The notes beneath the pieces were generated by a model. That model was not told where the DNA came from and did no database searches. It was given only the letters and a program-made list of their open reading frames with translations. A DNA stretch of 64,000 nucleotides from UBA10329 sp964500205 (GTDB lineage Bacteria; Bacteroidota; Bacteroidia; UBA10329). Where the stretch lies: the NCBI GenBank assembly GCA_964500205.1, contig CAZCNS010000017.1, positions 12,251 through 76,250 on the forward strand, read 5' to 3'. Made by a program: the position numbers and the translations under genes. Below, in pieces: positions 17,817 through 25,385 of the stretch (within the stretch, counting starts at the first letter, position 1; every line of letters begins with the position of its first letter).

Positions 17817-18719
17817 TCATCGGTGAAGCATTCGGAAGCGCAATTCGTTCCAGAGAAGGTTCATTTTCCCGAAAAATGACCTTCGTTCTAACCCAAGGTG
17901 AAGCCCCGTGAACACGGCCGGGTTGAGTCCTCGCTTCAGAGTCCTTTCAAAGAGTCCATACTCAGAGTAAGGGAGGTTCTTTCCGACAAGCAATGGCTTG
18001 AGCGAGGGCACAATATGCTCAAAGCACGCTCTGTTGTGCCGATGGTACTCCGTGTCGCGGTCGGGCATCACTTCGAGGCCAAGGTGGGTAGTGAGGTGCA
18101 GGTCGGGCCTTATCACGCAATTCTTTGCGAATGCCAGAAGATTGTAAAGCAGAGAAGCTTCCACGAAAGGCACACCGACACAAATGCCTTCGAGCCGCAA
18201 CTGGGGTATGAGCGACCTCCGCATCACAAAGCAATCGAATCCGGGATGCGACCTACCTACCTCTGCAAGGATCATCGGCAGGTCATCAGGGTTCTGGCCA
18301 AGGTCAGCGATGCGCCTGCGATTGATGATGACCGCATCTGTCCCATTGCACAGCAGTTGTGTCACAGCACGGTAGAAATACGGCTGCACGATGATGTCCA
18401 TATTCGTGTAAATGATGAACTCAGCATCTGATGCATCGAATGCACGCTGGAGCACGTCAGCAATGAGCGGGTAACGCACCTGCCGGGTGAAGCTGCCGTG
18501 ATCAAGCACACTCTCTTGCAGAAACGAAGTGAGCCTGACCCCGTTCGGAACGGCTGCTGCATCCTGCTCGAAAACAGCCGCGAGCAGATCGACCTTCTCC
18601 TCAGGACAAAAACGTATCGCATCAGCCAGCGACCTCAGCGTCACGCTCTGTATGCGCTCCGCATCGGAGCCGGCAGGGGCCCGATACGGATTGACAACGT
18701 GCGCGATAAGGGACTTCAT
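17817..18719 (-). CDS. Putative glycosyltransferase-like protein, GT-A type
   Basis: With the ATG at 18719 (MKSLIAHVVNPYRAP) the protein has 300 residues and no signal peptide. The central segment AEFIIYTNMDIIVQPYFYRAV looks like the nucleotide-sugar-binding strand and acidic motif of GT-A enzymes. It is followed by FDCFVMRR and ...LTTHLGLE. I cannot name the family or the sugar. A TACCTTTG box ends 5 nt before this ATG, which favours it over the ATG at 18743. The gene is divergent from the ACP/KASIII/GT2/GNAT module and may act on the same product. Confidence 0.55.
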   Translation of the reverse strand: MKSLIAHVVNPYRAPAGSDAERIQSVTLRSLADAIRFCPEEKVDLLAAVFEQDAAAVPNGVRLTSFLQESVLDHGSFTRQVRYPLIADVLQRAFDASDAEFIIYTNMDIIVQPYFYRAVTQLLCNGTDAVIINRRRIADLGQNPDDLPMILAEVGRSHPGFDCFVMRRSLIPQLRLEGICVGVPFVEASLLYNLLAFAKNCVIRPDLHLTTHLGLEVMPDRDTEYHRHNRACFEHIVPSLKPLLVGKNLPYSEYGLFERTLKRGLNPAVFTGLHLGLERRSFFGKMNLLWNELRFRMLHR

Positions 18720-18724
18720 CAGGC

Positions 18725-18732
18725 CAAAGGTA
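18725..18732 (-). promoter_or_regulatory. TACCTTTG box 5 nt before the 18719 start (predicted leaderless)
   Basis: A perfect TAnnTTTG on the minus strand, separated from the ATG by GCCTG. Bacteroidota transcripts start about 5-7 nt after this box, so the mRNA would begin at or next to the start codon. Confidence 0.5.
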
Positions 18733-18760
18733 ATGGGCTTCATCACCGAAGCATTTACCC

Positions 18761-18768
18761 TATGTTTG
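18761..18768 (+). promoter_or_regulatory. TATGTTTG promoter box of the acyl/glycan module
   Basis: A perfect TAnnTTTG, 30 nt upstream of the acyl carrier protein start, facing the four-gene module. It lies within 30 bp of the opposite-facing box at 18725-18732. Confidence 0.5.
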
Positions 18769-18798
18769 CAACTCAAGCCACACCTGTTGCACAGGACC

Positions 18799-19035
18799 AT
18801 GAGTATCACCCAATTCATAGCTTCCATCGAGTCGGAGCTGCGAGAGGCTGACGAACGTGCCTTTGAGGGCGGAACTGTGCTGCGTGAGCTTCCCAATTGG
18901 AGTTCGATGCTGGCCCTGCTGCTCATTGCCAGGATAGACGAGGTGTATGGCGTACAGCTCTCCGCATCTGAATTTGCCAACGTGCGCACCATCGCAGAGC
19001 TGCATGCGCTGGTGTCTCAGCAGACTGTAGGATGA
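18799..19035 (+). CDS. Acyl carrier protein (variant WSSM site)
   Basis: A 78-residue four-helix carrier protein. The expected phosphopantetheine site DSL is replaced by SSM (NWSSMLALLLIARIDEVYGVQL); Ser36 aligns with the modified serine, while the preceding aspartate is Ser35. The following helix and acidic EVYG turn fit ACPs of dedicated, non-FAS pathways. Its stop overlaps the KASIII start (ATGA), so the two are probably translated together and the ACP most likely carries the KASIII product. The fatty-acid ACP must lie elsewhere. Confidence 0.85.
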   Translation: MSITQFIASIESELREADERAFEGGTVLRELPNWSSMLALLLIARIDEVYGVQLSASEFANVRTIAELHALVSQQTVG

Positions 19036-20099
19036 ACACCGCTCGGTTAGGGCAGGTGCGCATCGAGGGGCTGGCTGCGTCAGTTCCATCTCGAACCGTC
19101 AGCAATCTCGATTGCGAGCTCATCCCAGACTCTGAAAGGGAACTTTTTATCCGCTCCACAGGAATAGCCGAGCGAAGGGTGGCCTCACCGGGCACCTGCA
19201 CCTCCGACCTGTGCGTTGATGCCGCAAAGCGAATGATGAAGGAATTGGGGTGGAATGCTACCGATGTGCGAATCATTGTGCTCGTGACCCAGACCCCCGA
19301 CCACATCACACCGTCCACAGCCGTACTGATACAGGAACGGCTGGGCTGCACCACCGAGTGTGCCGCCTTCGACATCAACCTCGGCTGCTCAGGCTACGTC
19401 TATGGTCTATGGACAGTGGCATCGCTGCTGCAAGGCATGTCCAATGGAACCAAAGCCCTGTTGCTGGCGGGTGATGTGAGCACGGCCTGCATCTCCCCGA
19501 ACGACCGCAGCACGGTGCCGCTTTTCTCTGATGCCGGGTCGGCCACTGCATTGATGAAGGATGACAGCATCGGCACACAGTTGCATTTTGCGCTCAGTTC
19601 GCTCGGGCAGGCCAAAGATGCCATTTGGATTCCAGATGGCGGATATCGCAGGCCCTTCTCGGCTGACAGTCTCTCCATGACCGATCACGGCAGCGGCATC
19701 GTCCGCAGATCCACCGACCTCATTCTCAACGGAATCGATGTTTACCAGCAAGCGGCCCGCAACTGGCCGCAGCAGGTGACCGCCCTGCTCGGTTCTGCTG
19801 GCATCGCGGTCAATGATGTTGACCACGCAGTGTTCCATCAGGCCAACCGCGTGATCAATGAAATGGTGCGGAAGCGCATCGGCCTTTCTGAGGGTCAGAC
19901 CCCGAGCAGCCTACACTATATTGGTAACTCAGGCACGGCCTCTGTGCCCGTGACCATGGCCTACTGTCTGCCCAAGCACCTCTGTGAGCATGAACAGACG
20001 CTCATTCTGTCGGGTTTCGGGGTGGGGCTGTCGTGGGCCACTGTGACCGGGCATTTTCCCGCTATGCGGAGTGTGCTGTGGTGCGAATACGATGATTGA
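19032..20099 (+). CDS. 3-oxoacyl-ACP synthase III family protein (KASIII/FabH-like)
   Basis: A 355-residue thiolase-fold enzyme. The catalytic triad is visible: Cys119 in INLGCSGYVYG, His269 in VFHQANRVI and Asn299 in HYIGNSGTASV. KASIII enzymes condense an acyl-CoA with malonyl-ACP or transfer acyl groups. The coupled dedicated ACP and the downstream sugar-type genes suggest a specialised acyl group rather than bulk fatty acid initiation. The ATGA overlap with the ACP gene defines the start. No other fatty-acid gene is adjacent. Confidence 0.9.
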   Translation: MNTARLGQVRIEGLAASVPSRTVSNLDCELIPDSERELFIRSTGIAERRVASPGTCTSDLCVDAAKRMMKELGWNATDVRIIVLVTQTPDHITPSTAVLIQERLGCTTECAAFDINLGCSGYVYGLWTVASLLQGMSNGTKALLLAGDVSTACISPNDRSTVPLFSDAGSATALMKDDSIGTQLHFALSSLGQAKDAIWIPDGGYRRPFSADSLSMTDHGSGIVRRSTDLILNGIDVYQQAARNWPQQVTALLGSAGIAVNDVDHAVFHQANRVINEMVRKRIGLSEGQTPSSLHYIGNSGTASVPVTMAYCLPKHLCEHEQTLILSGFGVGLSWATVTGHFPAMRSVLWCEYDD

Positions 20100-20132
20100 G
20101 CCGCCCGCAAGGCGTTTCCTTATTTTCACCCC

Positions 20133-21056
20133 GTGAAGCAGTTTGACTTTTCCATTGTGATACCCGTCTATGGCGGCAAGGATGCTCTTCCACATCTGCT
20201 GGAGCGTATCTTCACTGTATTCAATGAAAGGGAGCAGACTGTTCAGGTAGTGCTGGTGGACGATGCCAGTCCGCATGGGTGTTGGCCCACCATCGCTGAA
20301 CTGGCGGAACAGTTCGGTGCGAAAGTGAAAGCCATCAGATTGGCGCGAAATAGCGGGCAGCAGTCGGCCACGCTCTGCGGCATCCATCACTCCTCAGCCA
20401 CTTGGATCATCACCATGGACGATGACCTACAGCACCTGCCCGAAGAGCTTCCCAAACTCATTGTCAGGCAGCAGGAGACAGGCGCAGACCTTGTCTACGG
20501 CATTTTCCCAAACAAGGAGCATTCCATGCTGCGCAATGCGGGAAGTTGGTTGTTCAACCGAGGCTTCGGGATGCTGGCGAGCACTTCGGGCAACGGATCT
20601 GCCTTCAGGTTGGTGCGCGGTTCGGTGTGCGACAGACTGCTCCAGAACTACCACCGGCACCTTCTGCTTGACGAGGTGTTGAGCTGGCACGCGGCATCAG
20701 TGGCGCAGGTGAAGGTGGCACATGGCGGTCGTCAGGGCGGGAAATCGGGCTATAGCAACTTGCGCCTTTTCTTGCTTACAATGAACTACGTGGTGAACTA
20801 CACCGTGCTGCCCCTGCGAATGATGACCTACGGTGGTCTGCTATCATCGCTCATCACCATGGGCATCGGCATTTACTTCATTTACGAGAAACTTTATGCT
20901 GATGTGGCATTGGGCTTCACCTCGCTCATAGTAGCCATCTTCTTCAGCACCAGTCTCATCCTGCTGTGCCTCGGAATAATCGGGGAGTACATCAGCCGCA
21001 TGTACACCAAGGATTGGAACAGGCCACAGTACATCATCGCGGAGATCAAGGAATGA
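20133..21056 (+). CDS. Glycosyltransferase family 2 with two C-terminal membrane helices (ArnC/DPM-like)
   Basis: A 307-residue protein starting at GTG 20133. The GT-A domain has FSIVIPVYGGKDAL, VLVDDASPHG and MDDDLQHLPEEL (the DxD region). Two hydrophobic helices (about 230-300) end in GIIGEYISRMY-KDWNRPQYI, the ArnC/polyisoprenyl-phosphate sugar transferase pattern. It likely places a sugar on undecaprenyl phosphate at the inner membrane. A TATTTTCA sequence ends 4 nt before the GTG, a weak version of the leaderless pattern. Its stop overlaps the next gene in an ATGA. Confidence 0.9.
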   Translation: MKQFDFSIVIPVYGGKDALPHLLERIFTVFNEREQTVQVVLVDDASPHGCWPTIAELAEQFGAKVKAIRLARNSGQQSATLCGIHHSSATWIITMDDDLQHLPEELPKLIVRQQETGADLVYGIFPNKEHSMLRNAGSWLFNRGFGMLASTSGNGSAFRLVRGSVCDRLLQNYHRHLLLDEVLSWHAASVAQVKVAHGGRQGGKSGYSNLRLFLLTMNYVVNYTVLPLRMMTYGGLLSSLITMGIGIYFIYEKLYADVALGFTSLIVAIFFSTSLILLCLGIIGEYISRMYTKDWNRPQYIIAEIKE

Positions 21057-21610
21057 CGATACGGGGATTCGGTATCGAACTGGTCAGGCTGAAGGCCGAG
21101 CACATCGAGATGCTGCGGCAGTGGCGCAACGACAGCCGCATCAGCAGCCACATGGACTTCCGTGAGCAGATCACACCCGAGCAGCAGCAACGGTGGTTCG
21201 CCTCGCTCGACCTGAGGTGCGACTTTTACTTCCTGATCAGCTATGACAGGGGCTTCCACGGCCTCATCCATTTCTCGTCCATCGATTGGGAGAAGGGGGT
21301 CGGGCAATCTGGGCTTTTCATTCTATCTGAAGAATTCAGGGGAACGCATCTTCCGGTCTGCGCATCGGCACTGCTGCTGGAGTATTTTTTCTCGGAAAAA
21401 AAACTGCTCTCTTTGGAGGCGAAAGTGATGCTCGGCAATCATGCCGCACTGGCCTACAACCTTGGCCTTGGCTTCGAGGAGGCCAAATCGGAGCAACCAG
21501 AAAGGTTCAAGAGGTTGCGCCTGACCAAGGCCGGATTCTACGAGAAGTTCGGAAAGGGGCTTGAGGCGCTTAAGCGCATTCACGGAGCGGGGTTCACCGT
21601 CTCTGACTGA
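21053..21610 (+). CDS. GNAT acetyltransferase, PseH/RimJ-like
   Basis: With the ATG at 21053 the protein has 185 residues. The fold reads as RimJ/RimL-type GNAT: LRQWRNDSRISSHM near the N-terminus, a beta strand with FLISYDRGFHGLIHF, then LEAKVMLGNHAALAYNLGLGFEEA. This pattern is shared with PseH-like enzymes that acylate amino-sugars on nucleotide sugars. With an ACP, a KASIII and a polyprenyl sugar transferase upstream, an N-acyl modification of a sugar is plausible but inferred. The ATGA overlap fixes the start. Confidence 0.82.
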   Translation: MTIRGFGIELVRLKAEHIEMLRQWRNDSRISSHMDFREQITPEQQQRWFASLDLRCDFYFLISYDRGFHGLIHFSSIDWEKGVGQSGLFILSEEFRGTHLPVCASALLLEYFFSEKKLLSLEAKVMLGNHAALAYNLGLGFEEAKSEQPERFKRLRLTKAGFYEKFGKGLEALKRIHGAGFTVSD

Positions 21611-21612
21611 CC

Positions 21613-22278
21613 TCACGGACGGGTGTCATCGCGGACAGCACCATCGACCATGGTCAACTTGCGGTCGGCCATATCGGCCAGGGAGGCGTTGTGGGTCACG
21701 ATGACGAAGGTCTGCCCGAAGCGGTCTCGTAGGTCGAAGAACAACTTGTGGAGTTCCTGCGAAGACGCACTGTCGAGGTTACCGGAGGGTTCATCGGCCA
21801 GTACCACAGCGGGCCTGTTGACCAGCGCACGGGCCACAGCAACCCTCTGCTGCTCACCTCCCGAGAGTTGTGACGGGCGGTGCGATTCCCTGCCCGAAAG
21901 GCCAAGCATGGCGAGCAATTCAGATGCATACTTGCGGGCCTCCTGCTCGTCCGTTCCTGCGATGAAAGCTGGCATGCACACATTCTCAATGGCTGTGAAT
22001 TCTGGCAGCAGGTGGTGAAACTGGAAAACGAAACCGATCTTCCTGTTTCGGAACATGGACAGCTGCCTATCGCGCAGGGCAAGCACGTCAATGCCGTCAA
22101 TGCGCAGAGAACCGCTATCCGCGCGGTCGAGCGTGCCGATGATGTGCAGCAGCGTGCTCTTGCCTGCGCCCGAAGCCCCTACGATGCTGACGACCTCCCC
22201 CTGTGCGATGTCGATATCAACACCGCGCAGCACCTGCAGTCCGCCATATGCCTTGATGATGCCACGTGCCTCGATCAT
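21613..22278 (-). CDS. lolD: ABC transporter ATP-binding protein, LolD-like
   Basis: From the ATG at 22278 (MIEARGIIKAYG) the protein has 221 residues. It carries Walker A GASGAGKST, the Q-loop in FQFHHLLPEFTA, signature LSGGEQQRVAVARAL, Walker B VVLADEPSGNLD and the H-loop VTHN. The DEPSGNLD and FHHLLPEF features are typical of LolD/MacB-type lipoprotein export ATPases. The LolC/E permease is not adjacent, which is common in Bacteroidota. A TACCTTCG box ends 5 nt before the ATG, possibly giving a leaderless mRNA. It converges with the GNAT gene. Confidence 0.85.
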   Translation of the reverse strand: MIEARGIIKAYGGLQVLRGVDIDIAQGEVVSIVGASGAGKSTLLHIIGTLDRADSGSLRIDGIDVLALRDRQLSMFRNRKIGFVFQFHHLLPEFTAIENVCMPAFIAGTDEQEARKYASELLAMLGLSGRESHRPSQLSGGEQQRVAVARALVNRPAVVLADEPSGNLDSASSQELHKLFFDLRDRFGQTFVIVTHNASLADMADRKLTMVDGAVRDDTRP

Positions 22279-22324
22279 GCCTGCGAAGGTAATCGCCACG
22301 GCACAGCCCTTCATCAGCACTGCG

Positions 22325-22332
22325 TATGTTTG
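22325..22332 (+). promoter_or_regulatory. TATGTTTG promoter box of the lipoprotein gene at 22360
   Basis: A perfect TAnnTTTG on the plus strand, 27 nt before the ATG at 22360 and close to the divergent lolD start. Confidence 0.45.
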
Positions 22333-22359
22333 GCCGTCTGCAATCCAAAATGAAAGACT

Positions 22360-22821
22360 ATGCGTAGTTTCATCCTCCTGATCCTTTTCTGCTCCACACT
22401 ACTCGGATGCAAGAGCAAGGAGAAATCAACCGTTGCTGTAGCGGCCGACAATACCGAGACCGTCACAACTGTGCGCCCCATCATCGTTGACCAAGAGGCG
22501 TTCATCGGGCCGAAGGAGATCGACTACTCGGTGAAGCGCTGGGTGATAGATGGCGACAGGCTCACTGTGGATGTTCACTACGGTGGCGGATGCCGAGACC
22601 ATAGCTGGGACATGTATTTCAACGGGGCCATTCTCAAGAGCATGCCTCCGCAGGCCATTCTGCACCTGCGTCACACCGTGACCGATGGACCTGACCCCTG
22701 CCGCGGCATGCCCATGGAGACATTGCAGTTCGATCTTTCCTCCCTGAAAAATGTGGCCTCTGGCGAACTGGTGGTCAAATGGGGCGGTGATGCGCAGCTC
22801 TCTGCTGTTTACCGCTACTAA
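22360..22821 (+). CDS. Conserved Bacteroidota-type lipoprotein, unknown function
   Basis: A 153-residue lipoprotein with signal MRSFILLILFCSTLLGC (lipobox LLGC). The mature domain contains VHYGGGCRDHSWDMYFNG, MPPQAILHLRHTVTDGPDPCRGM and QFDLSSLK. The glycine-glycine-cysteine, histidine and second cysteine form a recurring Bacteroidota motif (YSGGC-H...PPQ...H...D-C) suggesting a disulfide or metal site. No function is known to me. The stop codon overlaps that of convergent dapA by 4 bp. Confidence 0.75.
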   Translation: MRSFILLILFCSTLLGCKSKEKSTVAVAADNTETVTTVRPIIVDQEAFIGPKEIDYSVKRWVIDGDRLTVDVHYGGGCRDHSWDMYFNGAILKSMPPQAILHLRHTVTDGPDPCRGMPMETLQFDLSSLKNVASGELVVKWGGDAQLSAVYRY

Positions 22822-23705
22822 AAGAAGGCGCGTACATGTTCTGAGAGCTTCTTCCGAAGCTCATCAGATACTGGCAAAAGCGGAAGGCGCAGATATTCCT
22901 CGCAGATACCAAGCTCCCGCAACGCGCATTTCACACCTGCAGGATTGCCCTCTGCGAAAAGCATATTGATGATATCGAACAGGCGATACTGCAACGACCT
23001 TGCAGTGATAAGGTCGCTGGCAAGAGCGGCACGCACCATATCAGAGAACGCCTGTGGGAAAGCATTGCCCACCACCGATATGACGCCATCGGCCCCGCAG
23101 GCCGCGAGGGACAGGGTGAGGTTGTCGTCCCCGCTGATGACGAGGAAGTCTGAGGGTCTGCGCTTGAGGATGTCGATGCACTGCTCCACACTGCCCGATG
23201 CCTCCTTTACCCCGATGATGTTCTCGCACTCGCTTGCGAGGCGCAAGGTGGTGGCGGCCGTCATGTTGGAAGAGGTGCGGCCCGGAACATTATACAGGAT
23301 CACTGGGAGCGGACTGGCATTTGCCACTTCCTCATAGTGAGCAATGATGCCCTGCTGTGTGGGTTTGTTGTAGGCTGGTGACACGGAGAGGATGGCGGAG
23401 ATGCCAGCCATGTCCCACTCCCCAAGCTCATTGCATACCGCGCGGGTATCACTACCTCCTACTCCGAGCACCACGGGTAAGCGGCCATTGTTGGCATCAA
23501 GCACCGTCTCTACCACCAGTTTCTTCTCCTTCTTTTCGAGGGTCACGCTCTCACCGGTAGTGCCCAGAACCACGAGATACTCCACCCCTCCTGCCACAAG
23601 ATGATCGGTGAGCTTACGGAGAGAGGCGACATCCACCTCGCCTGAACTATCGAACGGAGTGACCATAGCCACTCCTGTTCCTTTGAAGATTCGCATGTGT
23701 TCCAT
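22818..23705 (-). CDS. dapA: 4-hydroxy-tetrahydrodipicolinate synthase
   Basis: A 295-residue TIM-barrel aldolase that condenses pyruvate with aspartate semialdehyde in the lysine/meso-DAP pathway. Visible are FKGTGVAMVTPF, the GTTGES pyruvate pocket, the tyrosine motif LYNVPGRTSS, and the Schiff-base lysine in IIGVKEASGS. The ATG at 23705 is four bases after a TAGGTTTG box. The first three bases of that box are also the stop codon of the upstream DUF6913 gene, so co-transcription remains possible. An in-frame ATG at 23696 is an alternative. Confidence 0.96.
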   Translation of the reverse strand: MEHMRIFKGTGVAMVTPFDSSGEVDVASLRKLTDHLVAGGVEYLVVLGTTGESVTLEKKEKKLVVETVLDANNGRLPVVLGVGGSDTRAVCNELGEWDMAGISAILSVSPAYNKPTQQGIIAHYEEVANASPLPVILYNVPGRTSSNMTAATTLRLASECENIIGVKEASGSVEQCIDILKRRPSDFLVISGDDNLTLSLAACGADGVISVVGNAFPQAFSDMVRAALASDLITARSLQYRLFDIINMLFAEGNPAGVKCALRELGICEEYLRLPLLPVSDELRKKLSEHVRAFF

Positions 23706-23709
23706 TGTG

Positions 23710-23717
23710 CAAACCTA
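23710..23717 (-). promoter_or_regulatory. TAGGTTTG box 4 nt before dapA (predicted leaderless)
   Basis: A perfect TAnnTTTG on the minus strand followed by CACA and the dapA ATG. Its TAG is at the same time the DUF6913 stop codon, so chance overlap must be considered. Confidence 0.4.
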
Positions 23718-24305
23718 AGACGAGTGGACGTCCTTCGCAGCAGGGTCGATCATTTCAAGATAACGCAGCACCTGCGCACCAAAATCGGCCAAGGACATCC
23801 CCTCCTCGGCCTGGATCATGAGGTCATGAAGGCCATCGTTCTCCTCTCCATGACATCCCACTTTGAAACGCGCCTGAGACAATGCCACCATATATGGCAC
23901 CGGCATCCTACGCTGCAATCGCAGGTCAATGAGAATGTCAAAGGATTCTTCAATGAAACTGACCACATGGCGGCTCTCGGGCCTGAAGTACCAATTGAGG
24001 TCGTCCTGCGAGAAGAACTCAAGGTCGGAGGCCATGCTGAGGGTCTCTGCCACCTTCGGGCGGGGAATGAACCCCATCACCCTGACCGTCTTCCCCTTTT
24101 CACGCAGTTTTCGGCAGAAATCGCTCACATCCTTCAAAGTGGCCTCATCCTCCCCTGTGAAGAGCACCCCGATGCGCCTTGCATCATCAAAGGCCAGACT
24201 ACGCGTGTCGCGCTGGATCGTCTCTCGCTCCCTATCGAGCATGCGCTGCCCAATCCGAGTGCGGAGCCGCATCACTGGGGGCAGGTCCATGAGTCGCTGC
24301 TTCAT
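23715..24305 (-). CDS. DUF6913-type protein of unknown function
   Basis: A 196-residue soluble protein with no signal peptide. The central part (RRIGVLFTGEDEATLKDVSDFCRKLREKGKTVRVMGF) looks like an alpha/beta nucleotide-binding-type core. It is followed by FFSQDDLNWYF and FDILIDL...PYMVALSQARFKVG, a pattern I associate with the Bacteroidota DUF6913 family, which is often found next to dapA as here. Function is unknown. A TAAATTTG box ends 4 nt before the ATG at 24305. Confidence 0.72.
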   Translation of the reverse strand: MKQRLMDLPPVMRLRTRIGQRMLDRERETIQRDTRSLAFDDARRIGVLFTGEDEATLKDVSDFCRKLREKGKTVRVMGFIPRPKVAETLSMASDLEFFSQDDLNWYFRPESRHVVSFIEESFDILIDLRLQRRMPVPYMVALSQARFKVGCHGEENDGLHDLMIQAEEGMSLADFGAQVLRYLEMIDPAAKDVHSS

Positions 24306-24309
24306 TTTA

Positions 24310-24317
24310 CAAATTTA
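24310..24317 (-). promoter_or_regulatory. TAAATTTG box 4 nt before the DUF6913 gene (predicted leaderless)
   Basis: A perfect TAnnTTTG on the minus strand separated from the ATG by TAAA. This is one of the cleanest examples of the short-spaced box in the window. Confidence 0.5.
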
Positions 24318-24408
24318 GACCCACGACAGAAAGCAATTTCGGGGCAGGTCGGGCCAGTTGTCAACATGCGGATGAGCGAAACGATGGTGGCCCCGCGCCT
24401 GTTGCCCG

Positions 24409-24416
24409 TAATTTCG
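24409..24416 (+). promoter_or_regulatory. TAATTTCG box 4 nt before the GTG start at 24421
   Basis: A one-mismatch version of TAnnTTTG followed by GGGC and the GTG codon. It supports GTG as the real start and fits the leaderless pattern. Confidence 0.4.
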
Positions 24417-24420
24417 GGGC

Positions 24421-25353
24421 GTGGACAACAAGGCCGTCTTCCGCCAGTGGTGCGCCCAACGCAGCGACATCCCCATCTTCATGACCCCCGCGTGGCTCGA
24501 TGCCGCATCGGGTGGCGGTGGCTGGGATGTGGCCTTAGTTGGCCAGCCCAACGACCTGCTGGGTTTCATGCCTTGGTTTCACAAGCGCAAGCTGGGTTTC
24601 CGCATCCTTACCATGCCTCCGCTCACCCCCTATCTCGGCCCGTGGTTGCACTATCCCGATGGGCAGAAGCAGCCCGCCCGCCTCGCCTTTGAGAAAAAGG
24701 TTACAGAGGCACTCATCGCGCAACTGCCCGCCAGCGACCGGTTCGTTCAGTACTTCCATCCCGATATGACCAACTGGCTGCCCTTCCAGTGGGCGGGCTT
24801 CAATCAGACCACACGCTACACGTACATTCTTCCCGACCTCAGCAACATCGATGCCGTCCATGCCGACATGCAAGGCAATATCAGGCGGGAGATCAAGAAG
24901 GCCGAGCAGGGACTCACCGTGACCCCGGCCGACTCCGTTGACCTGCTCTTCGCCATGCTGCGCAATGACATGGCGACCAAAGGGGAGCCGCTGCTGTTCG
25001 ACCTTGCCCACATGCAGCGGGTCTTTCATGTCGCACATGCTGCAGGTAGGGCAAGTGTTTTTCAGGCCAGGGATGAGAAAGGAGTGGTTGCGGGCAGCAT
25101 CATGATCGTATGGGACGACCGCAGCGCCTACTACCTTGCGGGGGCCTGCCGGCCTGAATTCAAGACAACGGGAGTAATGAGCCTTTTGCTGTGGCAGGGC
25201 ATCAGCCATTCTGCCACCGTGACCAAGGCATTCAATTTCGAGGGCAGCATCCGCGAGCCGATCGAGCGTTTCTTCCGCGCCTTCGGGGGCATTCAGACCC
25301 CGTACCATGAGATTCGAAGAACGGACTCGAAGGTGCTGAAAGTGGTGGGGTGA
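24421..25353 (+). CDS. FemAB-like GNAT-family acyltransferase
   Basis: A 310-residue protein starting at GTG 24421 (MDNKAVFRQWC). The layout follows FemAB/BioF2-like proteins: an N-terminal half ending in a short basic helix (NIRREIKKAEQGLTV), then a second acyltransferase half with ASVFQARDEKGVVAGSIMIVWDDRSAYYLAGA and a C-terminal FNFEGSIREPIERFFRAFGG. Relatives transfer aminoacyl or acyl groups to cell-wall or lipid acceptors; the substrate here is unknown. No peptidoglycan genes adjoin. It converges with mnmE. Confidence 0.8.
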   Translation: MDNKAVFRQWCAQRSDIPIFMTPAWLDAASGGGGWDVALVGQPNDLLGFMPWFHKRKLGFRILTMPPLTPYLGPWLHYPDGQKQPARLAFEKKVTEALIAQLPASDRFVQYFHPDMTNWLPFQWAGFNQTTRYTYILPDLSNIDAVHADMQGNIRREIKKAEQGLTVTPADSVDLLFAMLRNDMATKGEPLLFDLAHMQRVFHVAHAAGRASVFQARDEKGVVAGSIMIVWDDRSAYYLAGACRPEFKTTGVMSLLLWQGISHSATVTKAFNFEGSIREPIERFFRAFGGIQTPYHEIRRTDSKVLKVVG

Positions 25354-25385
25354 GGTCTTGAAATTGCAGTCTGTGATCGCAGCGG

